A DNA stretch of 64,000 nucleotides from Gemmobacter fulvus (GTDB lineage: Bacteria; Pseudomonadota; Alphaproteobacteria; Rhodobacterales; Rhodobacteraceae). Positions 27,003 through 34,625 of the stretch are shown here, in pieces. Numbering within the stretch: position 1 is the first letter of the stretch; each line of letters begins with the position of its first letter. Made by a program: the position numbers and the translations under genes. The notes below the pieces were generated by a model. The model did not search any database, was not told where the DNA came from, and saw only the letters and a program-made list of their open reading frames with translations. The stretch is from positions 64,501-128,500 of the forward strand of contig NZ_CP076366.1 in NCBI RefSeq assembly GCF_018798885.1, given 5' to 3'.

Positions 27003-27033
27003 TTGACCTTACAACGATGGGAAGCCCCATATG
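27003..27033 (+). promoter_or_regulatory. CueR-type promoter of copZ
   Basis: TTGACC (27003-27008) and CATATG (27028-27033) are 19 bp apart around a CCTTAC...GGGAAG dyad. It is nearly identical to the divergent copA site, so both operons should be induced together. The copZ start is 36 bp downstream. Confidence 0.85.
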
Positions 27034-27068
27034 GTGTTGCATGAGACGGAACCCTGAAGGAGGTACTC

Positions 27069-27257
27069 ATGCAGTTCCATATTGAGAACATGACCTGTGG
27101 CGGCTGCGCACGCAGCGTGACCAAGGCAATCCAGTCGGTTGATCCGACCGCCGAAGTCAATGCCGATCCCGGTGCACGCAAAGTCGATGTCAAATCCTCG
27201 GCTCCGCGCGACCAACTGGTTAACGCCTTGACCGAAGTTGGCTATGCACCTGCGTGA
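27069..27257 (+). CDS. copZ: CopZ-like copper chaperone (single HMA domain)
   Basis: This 62-residue cytoplasmic Cu(I) carrier is a whole HMA fold: MTCGGCARSVTKAI gives the CxxC site at residues 10-13, followed by the typical VNADPGARKVDV strand and LVNALTEVGYAPA. It should hand Cu(I) to the CopA ATPase and possibly to CueR. It is transcribed divergently from copA under a matched CueR-type promoter, with GAAGGAG as RBS. The next gene, encoding a DUF305 protein, is 55 bp away and has its own RBS. Confidence 0.92.
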   Translation: MQFHIENMTCGGCARSVTKAIQSVDPTAEVNADPGARKVDVKSSAPRDQLVNALTEVGYAPA

Positions 27258-27312
27258 TCGCGCTAGCTGGGCCATGAAGATAAAGTTTAGAAAGTAAAAG
27301 GAAGAAAACGAT

Positions 27313-27735
27313 ATGAAGAAGATTGCAACCGCTGCCGTGCTGGCCGCCGTGCTGGCCGCAGGAAACTATGTCTATGCCCAGACCGACAATATGGCAGGGA
27401 TGGACCATTCAGGCATGAACATGGGAACCGACGGCATGACCATGATGAGCCACGCTGCCATGATCCCGCCAGAACTGGCCGACAACGCAGCCGTGAAAGG
27501 CTATGCCGCCGCGATGGACGCCATGATGGCCAATATGGCTCCCTATACCGGCGATGCCGACGTCGATTTCGTCAAAGGCATGATCCCGCACCATCAGGCT
27601 GCCATCGACATGGCGAAAGTGCAGCTTGAATTTGGTACGGATCCCGAGATGCGCAAGCTGGCCGAAGAAGTCATCGCGGCCCAGGAAGCGGAGATTGCCG
27701 ACATGAACGCCTGGCTTGCCGCGAAAGGCATGTGA
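27313..27735 (+). CDS. DUF305 family secreted protein
   Basis: This 140-residue periplasmic protein has a signal peptide at 1-22 (ending AGNYVYAQ). A Met/His tag [12 protein letters not shown] starts near residue 27. The DUF305 four-helix core contains the signature [17 protein letters not shown] and ends [16 protein letters not shown]305 proteins such as cyanobacterial CopM bind copper. The MDH tag recurs in three other proteins of this island. It probably shares the copZ transcript. Its RBS is AAGGAAG. Confidence 0.88.
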   Translation: MKKIATAAVLAAVLAAGNYVYAQTDNMAGMDHSGMNMGTDGMTMMSHAAMIPPELADNAAVKGYAAAMDAMMANMAPYTGDADVDFVKGMIPHHQAAIDMAKVQLEFGTDPEMRKLAEEVIAAQEAEIADMNAWLAAKGM

Positions 27736-27795
27736 TCAAACTTGCGGTGTGGGCATTGTGGCCAATGATCACCTTGCCCGCAGCATTCTTGCCCG

Positions 27796-28383
27796 TCACC
27801 CCATGCCGTGCAGTCCATGGAAGCCACCGGTGAGGATCACAGGCACGACGATCAGGGCTGCGGGCGCCAGGATCAGCGCCCGTTGCCATGCCCGCCTGAA
27901 CTGCCAAAACAAGAATAGAGCGAGCAAGACAACCAACCCGACCTCGAAGACCGCGAAAACGTCGCCGTAGAAGCGCTGGTCCCAGTAGCTGACCGGGCTT
28001 CGGAAGATCCAGTCAGACAGCGGCCAGAACTGGCGTCGAGCGTCGTCGTGATGGGTTACGAAATCCGCTACAGCGTGAAGCAGACCAGACCCCGCGAAAG
28101 CACGAAGCAGGACGCGGCCGCTCCAATGGGCAGCGAGGAAAAGCGGGGCCCAGATCAGGAAGCCGTGATCCACCGCGAAAATCGCTTGCCACGGGGCCGA
28201 AAAGTATAGCCGTCCAAAGACATCATGCTCCGGCAAACCGAGCACGCGGGTGGACCACAGGACCATAGCGAACATCGGCAAGTCCGGGACAAAGCTACCG
28301 ACCATCGCCGCAACAAGTGTTGCCGATGCCAGGGGCCGCGCAAAAAAAGCCGCTCCGATCAACATGTGCGACGGCGTGTTCAT
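27796..28383 (-). CDS. Multi-span membrane protein of the metal-dependent hydrolase (DUF457-like) type
   Basis: This 195-residue protein has about five hydrophobic segments. The opening MNTPSHMLIGAAFF, the GSFVPDLPMF motif and the HAVADFVTHHDDAR motif resemble YdjM/DUF457 membrane hydrolase-like proteins, which have a conserved Asp/His set. Related rhodobacterial genes are sometimes labelled as cobalamin-associated, but I see no evidence for that role. It ends an operon with the L,D-transpeptidase and DsbA-like genes (4-bp gap to the latter). Function unknown. Confidence 0.6.
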   Translation of the reverse strand: MNTPSHMLIGAAFFARPLASATLVAAMVGSFVPDLPMFAMVLWSTRVLGLPEHDVFGRLYFSAPWQAIFAVDHGFLIWAPLFLAAHWSGRVLLRAFAGSGLLHAVADFVTHHDDARRQFWPLSDWIFRSPVSYWDQRFYGDVFAVFEVGLVVLLALFLFWQFRRAWQRALILAPAALIVVPVILTGGFHGLHGMG

Positions 28384-28387
28384 AGCG

Positions 28388-29155
28388 TCAGCATACAGAT
28401 GTCTGTCTGGATTTCTCGTCTTCCGCGATGCGCCGGAGGAGTGTGTAGGGAATTGCGCCGTTGAGGACGGTTCGCCCGATCACGAGCCCCGGCGTGCCGA
28501 TAAACCCGAAAATATCGGCGAGAGCCCGGGTCCGATCAAGGTCTGCCTGGACTTCCGGCGAGGCCATGTCGCGGGCAAGCTGATCGACGTCGAGTCCGAT
28601 GTCGGTGGCTACGCGCAAGACGGATGCCGGTTCTGCGACCAGTGGCGTCCGCATGAAGTGTCGACGTAGCTCCTGCTGCTTGCCTTGCCGTGCGGCCGCA
28701 ACCGACGCGCGTGCGGCGAGTTCGGACGCAGGCCCGAAAATCGGAAGTTCATGCTGGATGAGGCGGAAGGATGCCGTATCCTCTGCCAAAAGCGTGTCCA
28801 GATCCCGCTCAAGTGCCCGACAGTAAGGGCAGCGGAATTCACTGAAATATGCGATTGGGACGATTTCCGTCAGTACCGCCGGGCCGAACAGAGCAGGGCA
28901 AAGGTCGGCACGCAAAGCGTCTGCACGCGCGCGTCGCTGATCAACATCGGCGGGCGGTGCGTCTAGCCCTATGAGTGCGACCGTTGCTCCAGAAGTCTGA
29001 CCCTGTTCCTCAAGCCGGCGAAATGGCGGCAAGTCTGGCAAGTCGATGTAACCTGGGCCGCGCCCGGGAAGACGGTCCCACGGCAGCGCACGCAAGCCGT
29101 AGATCAGGGCGACGGTCCCGCCAAGAACGAGCAGGCCACGGCGTGATCCTGTCAC
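28388..29155 (-). CDS. DsbA-family thiol oxidoreductase
   Basis: This 255-residue protein is exported or membrane-anchored (hydrophobic segment near residues 8-22). A thioredoxin-type active site CPYC lies in YFSEFRCPYCRALERD, and the cis-Pro loop is GFIGTPGLVIG. The fold matches DsbA/DsbG-like proteins involved in periplasmic disulfide chemistry. Its start overlaps the stop of the L,D-transpeptidase gene by 4 bp. Copper catalyses wrong disulfides, so a thiol-repair role is plausible, and L,D-transpeptidases need a free catalytic Cys; this link is inference. Confidence 0.85.
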   Translation of the reverse strand: MTGSRRGLLVLGGTVALIYGLRALPWDRLPGRGPGYIDLPDLPPFRRLEEQGQTSGATVALIGLDAPPADVDQRRARADALRADLCPALFGPAVLTEIVPIAYFSEFRCPYCRALERDLDTLLAEDTASFRLIQHELPIFGPASELAARASVAAARQGKQQELRRHFMRTPLVAEPASVLRVATDIGLDVDQLARDMASPEVQADLDRTRALADIFGFIGTPGLVIGRTVLNGAIPYTLLRRIAEDEKSRQTSVC

Positions 29156-29715
29156 AGTACGGTCACCGGCGTGCCGACGGGCACTTGATCATAGAGCTGC
29201 TTTACATGATCGTTCAGCATGCGGATGCAGCCGTTCGATACGGATTGCCCTATGGAGGCCGGATCTGTCGTGCCGTGGATGCGGAAATAGGTGTCACGGC
29301 CGTCTTTGTAGAGATAAAGCGCCCTCGCCCCGAGAGGATTGCCGGGCCCGCCCGGCACGCCGTCCGCGAATTGCGCATAGCGGTCGGGGTCACGCCGTAT
29401 CATGTCATTCGTCGGCCGCCACGAGGGCCACTCGGCCTTGCGCTCGATGATCGCCGTTCCCTTGAATTCGAGACCAGCCTTGCCAACACCGACGCCGTAG
29501 CGAATTGCGCGTTCGCTGTCGAAGACGTGGTAGAGGTAGTAAAGACGCGGGAATACAAGGATCTGACCCGGAGCGTGCTGCTCGCGGACGCGCACCTCTC
29601 GCGGCTGAAATTCTTCGGCCAAAACGAAAGGTTCTTCGGTGTGGGCTAGCAGGATAGACGGTGTGGCAAAAGCGGCAGCTGCGGCACCGCCTAAAAAGGA
29701 ACGTCGGGAAATCAT
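29152..29715 (-). CDS. L,D-transpeptidase (YkuD), Tat-exported
   Basis: This 187-residue periplasmic enzyme forms 3-3 peptidoglycan cross-links or attaches proteins to the wall. A Tat signal is visible (MISRRSFLGGAAAAAF). The YkuD domain has HGTTDPASIGQSVSNGCIRM with the catalytic His and Cys in the standard order. It is cotranscribed with the DsbA-like gene (4-bp overlap). It is a paralogue of 30231-30800, whose gene is divergent from this operon. Confidence 0.92.
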   Translation of the reverse strand: MISRRSFLGGAAAAAFATPSILLAHTEEPFVLAEEFQPREVRVREQHAPGQILVFPRLYYLYHVFDSERAIRYGVGVGKAGLEFKGTAIIERKAEWPSWRPTNDMIRRDPDRYAQFADGVPGGPGNPLGARALYLYKDGRDTYFRIHGTTDPASIGQSVSNGCIRMLNDHVKQLYDQVPVGTPVTVL

Positions 29716-29753
29716 GATGTCTCCTGGGATGAAGCGATTGGACTTGGGTTCGT

Positions 29754-30056
29754 TCAGGAGACGTATCGCGGAGGCGGCGGTTGTGGAGAAGAGATGCGGC
29801 TGCTTGCCCGTACTGGCCCGATTTCGAACTGCGATGGGGCAAAAGCGATCTTCAATATCGGAGTCGCGACCTGACCGGCCAATAGGACCTGGCAGGCCAC
29901 ATGACCAGAACCGCCGCCGCAGTGGGATTCCTGGAATATTGGCATGGCATGCATTTCGAGAAAGGGGCTTTCATGAACTGCATGATCCGATCGCGCCTCC
30001 CCAAAAAGAGACGCGAGCACAACAGCGCTGCAAAGAATGGCGAGTAACTTTCGCAT
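29754..30056 (-). CDS. Small secreted protein with Cys pair and Pro-rich tail (family member 1)
   Basis: This protein has 100 residues from ATG 30056. A signal peptide (about 1-23) is followed by a His/Met segment (DHAVHESPFLEMHAM), a pair of cysteines (HCGGGSGHVAC), a hydrophobic stretch, and a tail ending PQPPPPRYVS. Its architecture matches 30805-31179 and 39969-40319. I do not recognise a named family. The frame continues upstream to 30074, but the ATG at 30056 begins the signal peptide. It lies 38 bp before the L,D-transpeptidase and probably leads its operon. Likely a periplasmic copper-binding peptide, by inference. Confidence 0.6.
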   Translation of the reverse strand: MRKLLAILCSAVVLASLFGEARSDHAVHESPFLEMHAMPIFQESHCGGGSGHVACQVLLAGQVATPILKIAFAPSQFEIGPVRASSRISSPQPPPPRYVS

Positions 30057-30184
30057 CACCATATATAGAGTCACATGTGCTCTGAAGTGTTGTTCACATC
30101 GCAGTGACCTCTGCTATTTTCGCGCGGCGCGGCGAAATCGCCACGTCATCACCAGTTTGTGACCATTTGATCTGACAAACCGGT

Positions 30185-30215
30185 TTGACCTTCCCACGTT
30201 GGAAGGCTGTATCAC
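30185..30215 (+). promoter_or_regulatory. MerR/CueR-type promoter upstream of the second L,D-transpeptidase
   Basis: TTGACC (30185-30190) and TATCAC (30210-30215) are 19 bp apart. The spacer contains a CCTTCC-6-GGAAGG dyad, one base shorter in the centre than the 7-bp spacing of the other sites. It lies between the two divergent cell-wall operons; the -35/-10 orientation points to 30231-30800. Confidence 0.75.
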
Positions 30216-30230
30216 GATGAAAAAACCGAG

Positions 30231-30800
30231 GTGCAGCCCACGCGATCCAATCGACGTTACTTCGCTGTCGGAGCACTGGCCGCGCCCTTTTTGGTGGGCC
30301 GGGCCGCCTTTGCCTCCGAAGACACCGAAGGCCCGGTTCGCAATAACATCTCGTCGTTTCGGGTTCACGAGTGGCAAGACCATTTCGATGCGTTGGGTCT
30401 TGGGATCATCATATCTGACACGACCGCGAAGGTTCTCCAGCACTGGACCGGTGACGGTCAGATGTTCCTGTATCCGAGTTCTGTCCCGCTATCCGAGGAT
30501 CTGACTCGCAGGGGCTATACCGAAGTCGTCGAAAAGCGCGTCAAACCAAGCTGGACACCGACGCCATCGATGCGGGAGCGCAATCCCGAGTGGCCAGCAT
30601 TTGTGCCGGGCGGCGACCCCAGCAACCCGCTTGGAACGCGTGCCCTCTATTTGTCCTGGCAATATTACCGCATCCACGGCACCCACGATACGCGGAAAAT
30701 CGGGCGCCGTTCCTCAAACGGTTGCATCGGCCTCTACAACGAGCATATTGAAGAAGTCTTCGACCGAGTTCCGGTCGGGACGCAAGTCAAGTTGATCTAG
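30231..30800 (+). CDS. L,D-transpeptidase (YkuD), Tat-type export signal
   Basis: This 189-residue periplasmic peptidoglycan enzyme starts at GTG 30231. The SNRRYFAVGALAAPFLVG signal has twin arginines. The catalytic block HGTHDTRKIGRRSSNGCIGL keeps the His and Cys. It is a paralogue of 29152-29715 but with a different N-terminus (VRNNISSFRVHEWQDHFDAL). The only ATG nearby (30217) is out of frame. It has its own CueR-type promoter 16 bp upstream, so the leader would be very short. It is followed 4 bp later by a small secreted protein gene. Confidence 0.9.
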   Translation: MQPTRSNRRYFAVGALAAPFLVGRAAFASEDTEGPVRNNISSFRVHEWQDHFDALGLGIIISDTTAKVLQHWTGDGQMFLYPSSVPLSEDLTRRGYTEVVEKRVKPSWTPTPSMRERNPEWPAFVPGGDPSNPLGTRALYLSWQYYRIHGTHDTRKIGRRSSNGCIGLYNEHIEEVFDRVPVGTQVKLI

Positions 30801-30804
30801 CCTT

Positions 30805-31179
30805 ATGTTGAAGACGCACACCAAACGGACCGCGTTGAACTTCCTGCTTCCGGGCGGGATGGTCCGTGTTCTATGGGCATGGTCTTTCATGATCGTGCTG
30901 CTCTGCGGTTTGACTATTGGCCAATCTGCATCGGCGTTCGCCCCGGTTGATCATCACTCCCCGACCTCGGTAGAGATGTCAGACGGCACTGCCGGATCGA
31001 CGAACATATCGCTGTCTTGCCATCCGGCGCTGGCATGTACTGCATTCGTGTTGCCAGTCGGCGCAGTGACTGCGTTCATCCCCAGCCATGCAGTGATGTC
31101 GCGACCGCGTTTGGCCCAGACCCAGCTTCGCTTCGGGGGCCCCTCTGTCAGTCTGCCCCCTCCACGTCTGCTGATCTGA
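30805..31179 (+). CDS. Small secreted protein with Cys pair and Pro-rich tail (family member 2)
   Basis: This 124-residue protein has an N-terminal export signal or anchor (about 20-45, MVRVLWAWSFMIVLLCGLTI). Next comes an Asp/His patch (VDHHSPTSVEM), a Cys pair (SLSCHPALACTAFVLP), and a C-terminus GPSVSLPPPRLLI. The layout is shared with 29754-30056 and 39969-40319, although sequence identity is low. It starts 4 bp after the L,D-transpeptidase stop, so the two are probably coexpressed from the CueR-type promoter. No known family recognised. Confidence 0.6.
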   Translation: MLKTHTKRTALNFLLPGGMVRVLWAWSFMIVLLCGLTIGQSASAFAPVDHHSPTSVEMSDGTAGSTNISLSCHPALACTAFVLPVGAVTAFIPSHAVMSRPRLAQTQLRFGGPSVSLPPPRLLI

Positions 31180-31343
31180 AGGTCAGCCTGGGCAAGAGCC
31201 ATGGTTCGATGGTGCCGTTTCAGGCCCAGTCGAGTGCTCTGTCGTTTTAATCCTGACCCAAAACATGTGCGCAGTTCGCGAACCGCCTGAAGTGCGGTGC
31301 GCGGTGGTCAATCAAAAACAACAAACCGAGAGCAGTCAGGCAG

Positions 31344-31988
31344 ATGGCAAAACAATGGACAGGCGCTATGGCGCTTGCCGCTTCCGCAGTCGCGGCAGTG
31401 GCGATGGCACACAACGGGGCGAAAGGCGTCGTCCTTGAGAGGATGAACGGCATGACGGCGATGCGGGATACCGTGGCGGAACTGGCGCCAATGATGCAGG
31501 GCGCTGTGCCCTACGATGCCTTCATCGTCTCGGAAGGCGCCGCCGTGATCGCGAGCCACGCCGGCGAAACCATGCTGTCGCTCTTCCCCGAAGGCAGCCT
31601 TGAAGGCGTAACCTATGCCAAGCCGGAGATCTGGTCCAACTGGCAGGATTTTGCAGCTCTGGCAGAAGAGATGAGGGTATACGCAGATGCCCTGTCCGAG
31701 GCTGCGCCGAACGGGCTTGAACCGGCTTCCGCACTGCCGGCAGACATGGCGGGGATGGATCATACCGGAATGGCCATGCCCCCTGTCGAAGAGACCAATC
31801 CCGGTTTTTCGGTGGCAGAGTTAATGGGCTATGCCGAAAAGACCGCAGACAGCCCGGTTTCGTCAGGACAGGCAGACCCGGCCTCCCTAGCGCCGACCCT
31901 TTCTAGCCTTGCCGCCGATGATTTGTTCACTCGGATCAGCGGAACCTGCTCCTCTTGTCATGCGCAGTTTCGCGCGGGAAAGAACTGA
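31344..31988 (+). CDS. Cytochrome c' (class II c-type cytochrome) with Met/His insert
   Basis: This 214-residue periplasmic monohaem protein has a signal peptide (1-22), a four-helix core, and the C-terminal haem site CSSCH in FTRISGTCSSCHAQFR, the class II position. An insert between helices carries MAGMDHTGMAMPP, the same tag found in three other proteins of this island. Cytochromes c' bind NO or act in electron transfer; a copper role is inferred. It opens a series of eight tightly packed genes to 38517. Confidence 0.88.
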   Translation: MAKQWTGAMALAASAVAAVAMAHNGAKGVVLERMNGMTAMRDTVAELAPMMQGAVPYDAFIVSEGAAVIASHAGETMLSLFPEGSLEGVTYAKPEIWSNWQDFAALAEEMRVYADALSEAAPNGLEPASALPADMAGMDHTGMAMPPVEETNPGFSVAELMGYAEKTADSPVSSGQADPASLAPTLSSLAADDLFTRISGTCSSCHAQFRAGKN

Positions 31989-31990
31989 CC

Positions 31991-32974
31991 ATGCGGGGCC
32001 TGATCCGGCTTTTTGCCATTTTGCCGACCGTGGTGGGTAGCCTTGGTGCCGGGGTGCTGGCGCTCTGGCCCATCGGAGATGCGGAGCCCGCCGCATTTCC
32101 GATCGGCGACCCTGAACGTGGGGCGTATCTGGCCCGTTCAGGCGGTTGCGTGTCGTGCCACACCAACGCGGCGGCGAAGGGCCCCGCACTTGCAGGCGGT
32201 GCACCGCTCGATACGCCGTTCGGAACTTTCGTGCCGCCGAACATCACGCCGCATCCTGTGGCGGGAATCGGGCGGTGGACCATTCAGGATTTCGCGCGTG
32301 CCGTGCGTCAGGGCGTTTCCCCAGAAGGGGACCCCTATTATCCGGTCTTCACTTATTCCTTCTACGCCGGGTTTACAGACCAGGACATCGCCGACTTGTG
32401 GGAGGCTTTTCGGACTGTCCCACCCGTCGCCGAAGCAGCTCCTGTCCATGATGTGGGCTTCCCCTTCAGTTTTCGGTCCGGGCTGAAGCTGTGGCGGGCC
32501 AACTATCTTGATGCGCCGGTGACGGACGCGCTGATGGGCACATCGTCGCCGTGGAACCGCGGACGTGTTCTGGTTGAAGGGGCGGCGCATTGCGCGGCCT
32601 GTCACACGGGACGAAACCTTGCCGGTGGCCTGAAAGACAGCGCGCGTTTTGCGGGAAACGACGATCTGCCTGGCGGCAGCAAGGCGCCGTCGATCCTCGT
32701 GGCCGACCTCCTAGGGCGGGGCTTTACGGTGGGCAACCTCAGCTATGCCCTCAAATCCGGGCTCCTTCCGAACGGAGATGCCTTTGGCGGCAGCATGGCT
32801 GAGGTCGTAGCGCAGGGCACTTCTTATTTTACGGACGCCGACCGCGAAGCGATTGCAACCTACCTTCTTGATCCCGATGGCACTGGATTAGTGCCCGCGC
32901 CCGGACCGCTGCCCACAGACACACCCATGGCGGGGATGGATCATTCAAACATGGACATGAGCAATGAAAACTAG
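31991..32974 (+). CDS. Dihaem c-type cytochrome with C-terminal Met/His tag
   Basis: This protein has 327 residues from ATG 31991, 2 bp after the cytochrome c' stop. An N-terminal anchor (about 5-27) is followed by two class I haem sites: CVSCH (GGCVSCHTN) with a GTFVPPNITPHP loop, and CAACH (AAHCAACHTGRN). This resembles the dihaem subunits of membrane dehydrogenases. The C-terminus ends in MAGMDHSNMDMSNEN, the island's copper-binding-like tag. Its last 11 bp overlap the next gene. Partner oxidase or dehydrogenase is unknown. Confidence 0.88.
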   Translation: MRGLIRLFAILPTVVGSLGAGVLALWPIGDAEPAAFPIGDPERGAYLARSGGCVSCHTNAAAKGPALAGGAPLDTPFGTFVPPNITPHPVAGIGRWTIQDFARAVRQGVSPEGDPYYPVFTYSFYAGFTDQDIADLWEAFRTVPPVAEAAPVHDVGFPFSFRSGLKLWRANYLDAPVTDALMGTSSPWNRGRVLVEGAAHCAACHTGRNLAGGLKDSARFAGNDDLPGGSKAPSILVADLLGRGFTVGNLSYALKSGLLPNGDAFGGSMAEVVAQGTSYFTDADREAIATYLLDPDGTGLVPAPGPLPTDTPMAGMDHSNMDMSNEN

Positions 32975-33392
32975 AGTTCTGGCCATCCTCGTTGCTCTCG
33001 GCGTCCTCGGATTTGTGGGTGCATTCATCTGGGCAGCGATGCGGCCCCCGGCGTCAGTGCCGATATCATCCGGCGGAGTCGCACCGACTGCATCGGTTTC
33101 TGAAATGCTGCCGGACGGACGAATCGACGTGCAAGTCTACGCCACGGGGAACCGAGATGTCCGTATGGACATCCAGTTCGTGCCCGACGCTGATACAACA
33201 GAGTCGATCGACATGCGACCGGACGTCAACTTTGCCATGGTCGAGATGCACATGGACGGTTTCACACCGCCCCTTGAATTGGTCGAGGCAGGTGTTTGGC
33301 GGGTCAACCTCAAGCTGCCAATGGCTGGCCTATGGCTCGTCAATGTCGGTTTTGGTGAGGAATTTGCGGAGGTTCAGTTCGATGCTCCCTGA
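32964..33392 (+). CDS. Membrane-anchored periplasmic protein, FixH/YtkA-like
   Basis: This 142-residue protein has an N-terminal anchor (residues 5-25, AILVALGVLGFVGAFIWAAM). A beta-rich domain follows with an EMHMDGFTPPLELVEAGVW pattern and a GLWLVNVGFG end. This resembles FixH/YtkA-like domains, known for accessory roles in metal-loaded respiratory enzymes. The call is tentative. The Met/His pair in MVEMHMDGF could bind copper. It overlaps both neighbours by 11 bp, so translation is coupled. Confidence 0.6.
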   Translation: MKTRVLAILVALGVLGFVGAFIWAAMRPPASVPISSGGVAPTASVSEMLPDGRIDVQVYATGNRDVRMDIQFVPDADTTESIDMRPDVNFAMVEMHMDGFTPPLELVEAGVWRVNLKLPMAGLWLVNVGFGEEFAEVQFDAP

Positions 33393-33873
33393 AATTATCG
33401 CGTCTGAGAAATTGCGCGCAGATGCCCTCCAAAGGCTCATTCGCGGAACTCTTGCCGGGCTGGCCGTGTTCGCCACCTTGGGTACAGTCACCGCTGTCTG
33501 GATCAATCCCTTCTTTGTGCGCATGACCCCGGTTGGACCCTGGGAGCTTGGGGCGACGACCTTAACTGCGATATTGGTTGGCGTGATCATCGGCCTCTGG
33601 GTTCCGCAGTGCCGTTTGCGAACGTCCGGGGCGGGTGGCGTTGCAAGCTTTCTCGGCATCGCTTGCCCGACCTGCAACAAAGTCCTGATGCTGATCTTCG
33701 GTGGCCCAGCCCTGTTGGCCTGGTTCGACCCGGTTCGGCCCTATCTGGCGGTGGCAGGCGTGATCATCATGTCATTCGCCGCGATGCGGGCGTTGCGGGC
33801 ATACCGTGATTTCAGAATGTCGGCGGGCGGAACAGTAAACGCCAGTTCAACGTCGTTTGGGAGCAACAAATGA
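33382..33873 (+). CDS. Membrane protein with intramembrane CPTC motif
   Basis: This protein has 163 residues from ATG 33382, which overlaps the previous stop by 11 bp. Four hydrophobic segments are visible, near 25-45, 60-78, 92-115 and 125-142. The motif GIACPTCNKVLMLIFGG places a CxxC in or beside the third segment; such a pair could bind Cu(I) or act as a redox pair. I do not recognise a named family. It lies between the FixH-like and ferric-reductase-like genes and overlaps the latter by ATGA. Confidence 0.65.
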   Translation: MLPEIIASEKLRADALQRLIRGTLAGLAVFATLGTVTAVWINPFFVRMTPVGPWELGATTLTAILVGVIIGLWVPQCRLRTSGAGGVASFLGIACPTCNKVLMLIFGGPALLAWFDPVRPYLAVAGVIIMSFAAMRALRAYRDFRMSAGGTVNASSTSFGSNK

Positions 33874-34625
33874 GGGTCGCCGAAATATCAGGCCACGCTG
33901 CAAGGCCGCGTCGTCTGGCACAACGGACGCTGGTTCGCCATGCGGCTGTGGCATTTTTGGCCACCGGACTGGTTCTTGGCTTTGCCGCCGTACACTTCGA
34001 TTTCAGCCCGATGCACCGCTGGAACCGAGCATTCGGGGATGCCTCCATGGTACTTGTCGCTCTGTCCGTCGGGTTAGGGCCATTGGCTCGGTTCCTCCGG
34101 AGTATCGTGCGTGTTCTTCCTTTCCGGCGTGAGCTTGGCATCTACGCATGCCTTCTTGTGATCGTTCATGCCGCTGTGATCTTGATTGGTTGGGTCCAAT
34201 GGGACCTGATGCGGCTTTTTGGCTTCGAATGGCATCCTGAACTTCTGACCTATGTGATGCTTCAGCATGGCTTCGGACTTGCCAATGCCATTGGGGTTGC
34301 CGCCCTTCTGCTTACGATCCTGTTGGGTGTGACTTCGAGCGACTTCGCCATGCGTCGCCTTGGTGTTTCGGGCTGGAAATTTCTTCAAATGGGCGTCCTG
34401 CCGCTCTGGTGGCTGACCGTCGCGCATGTAGCCTACTTTCTGTTCATGCATTTCCTCAGTTTTCACCGCGCGACCCCGCCGCCGAATACGCTCCAGCCTT
34501 GGTTCCTGGGGCTGGTCGCCGCAGTTTTTGCTCTGAGAGGGGCCGCTTATGTGCTGACCGTTCGCGCGAAGGGGAAATCTCGGCCGGAAGAAATGGGAGG
34601 AGACCGTGCGACGATCTCAACGTGA
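33870..34625 (+). CDS. Ferric-reductase-like transmembrane haem protein (MsrQ-like)
   Basis: This 251-residue protein has about six TM helices and paired His residues suitable for b-haem ligation (CLLVIVHAAVILIG, LTYVMLQHGFGLAN, WLTVAHVAYFLFMHFLSFH). The layout matches the FRD/MsrQ superfamily. MsrQ passes quinone electrons to periplasmic methionine sulfoxide reductase. No MsrP is present here, so partners may be the neighbouring cytochromes or the CPTC protein. It overlaps upstream by 4 bp and its end overlaps the PBP2 gene start by 20 bp. Confidence 0.72.
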   Translation: MRVAEISGHAARPRRLAQRTLVRHAAVAFLATGLVLGFAAVHFDFSPMHRWNRAFGDASMVLVALSVGLGPLARFLRSIVRVLPFRRELGIYACLLVIVHAAVILIGWVQWDLMRLFGFEWHPELLTYVMLQHGFGLANAIGVAALLLTILLGVTSSDFAMRRLGVSGWKFLQMGVLPLWWLTVAHVAYFLFMHFLSFHRATPPPNTLQPWFLGLVAAVFALRGAAYVLTVRAKGKSRPEEMGGDRATIST

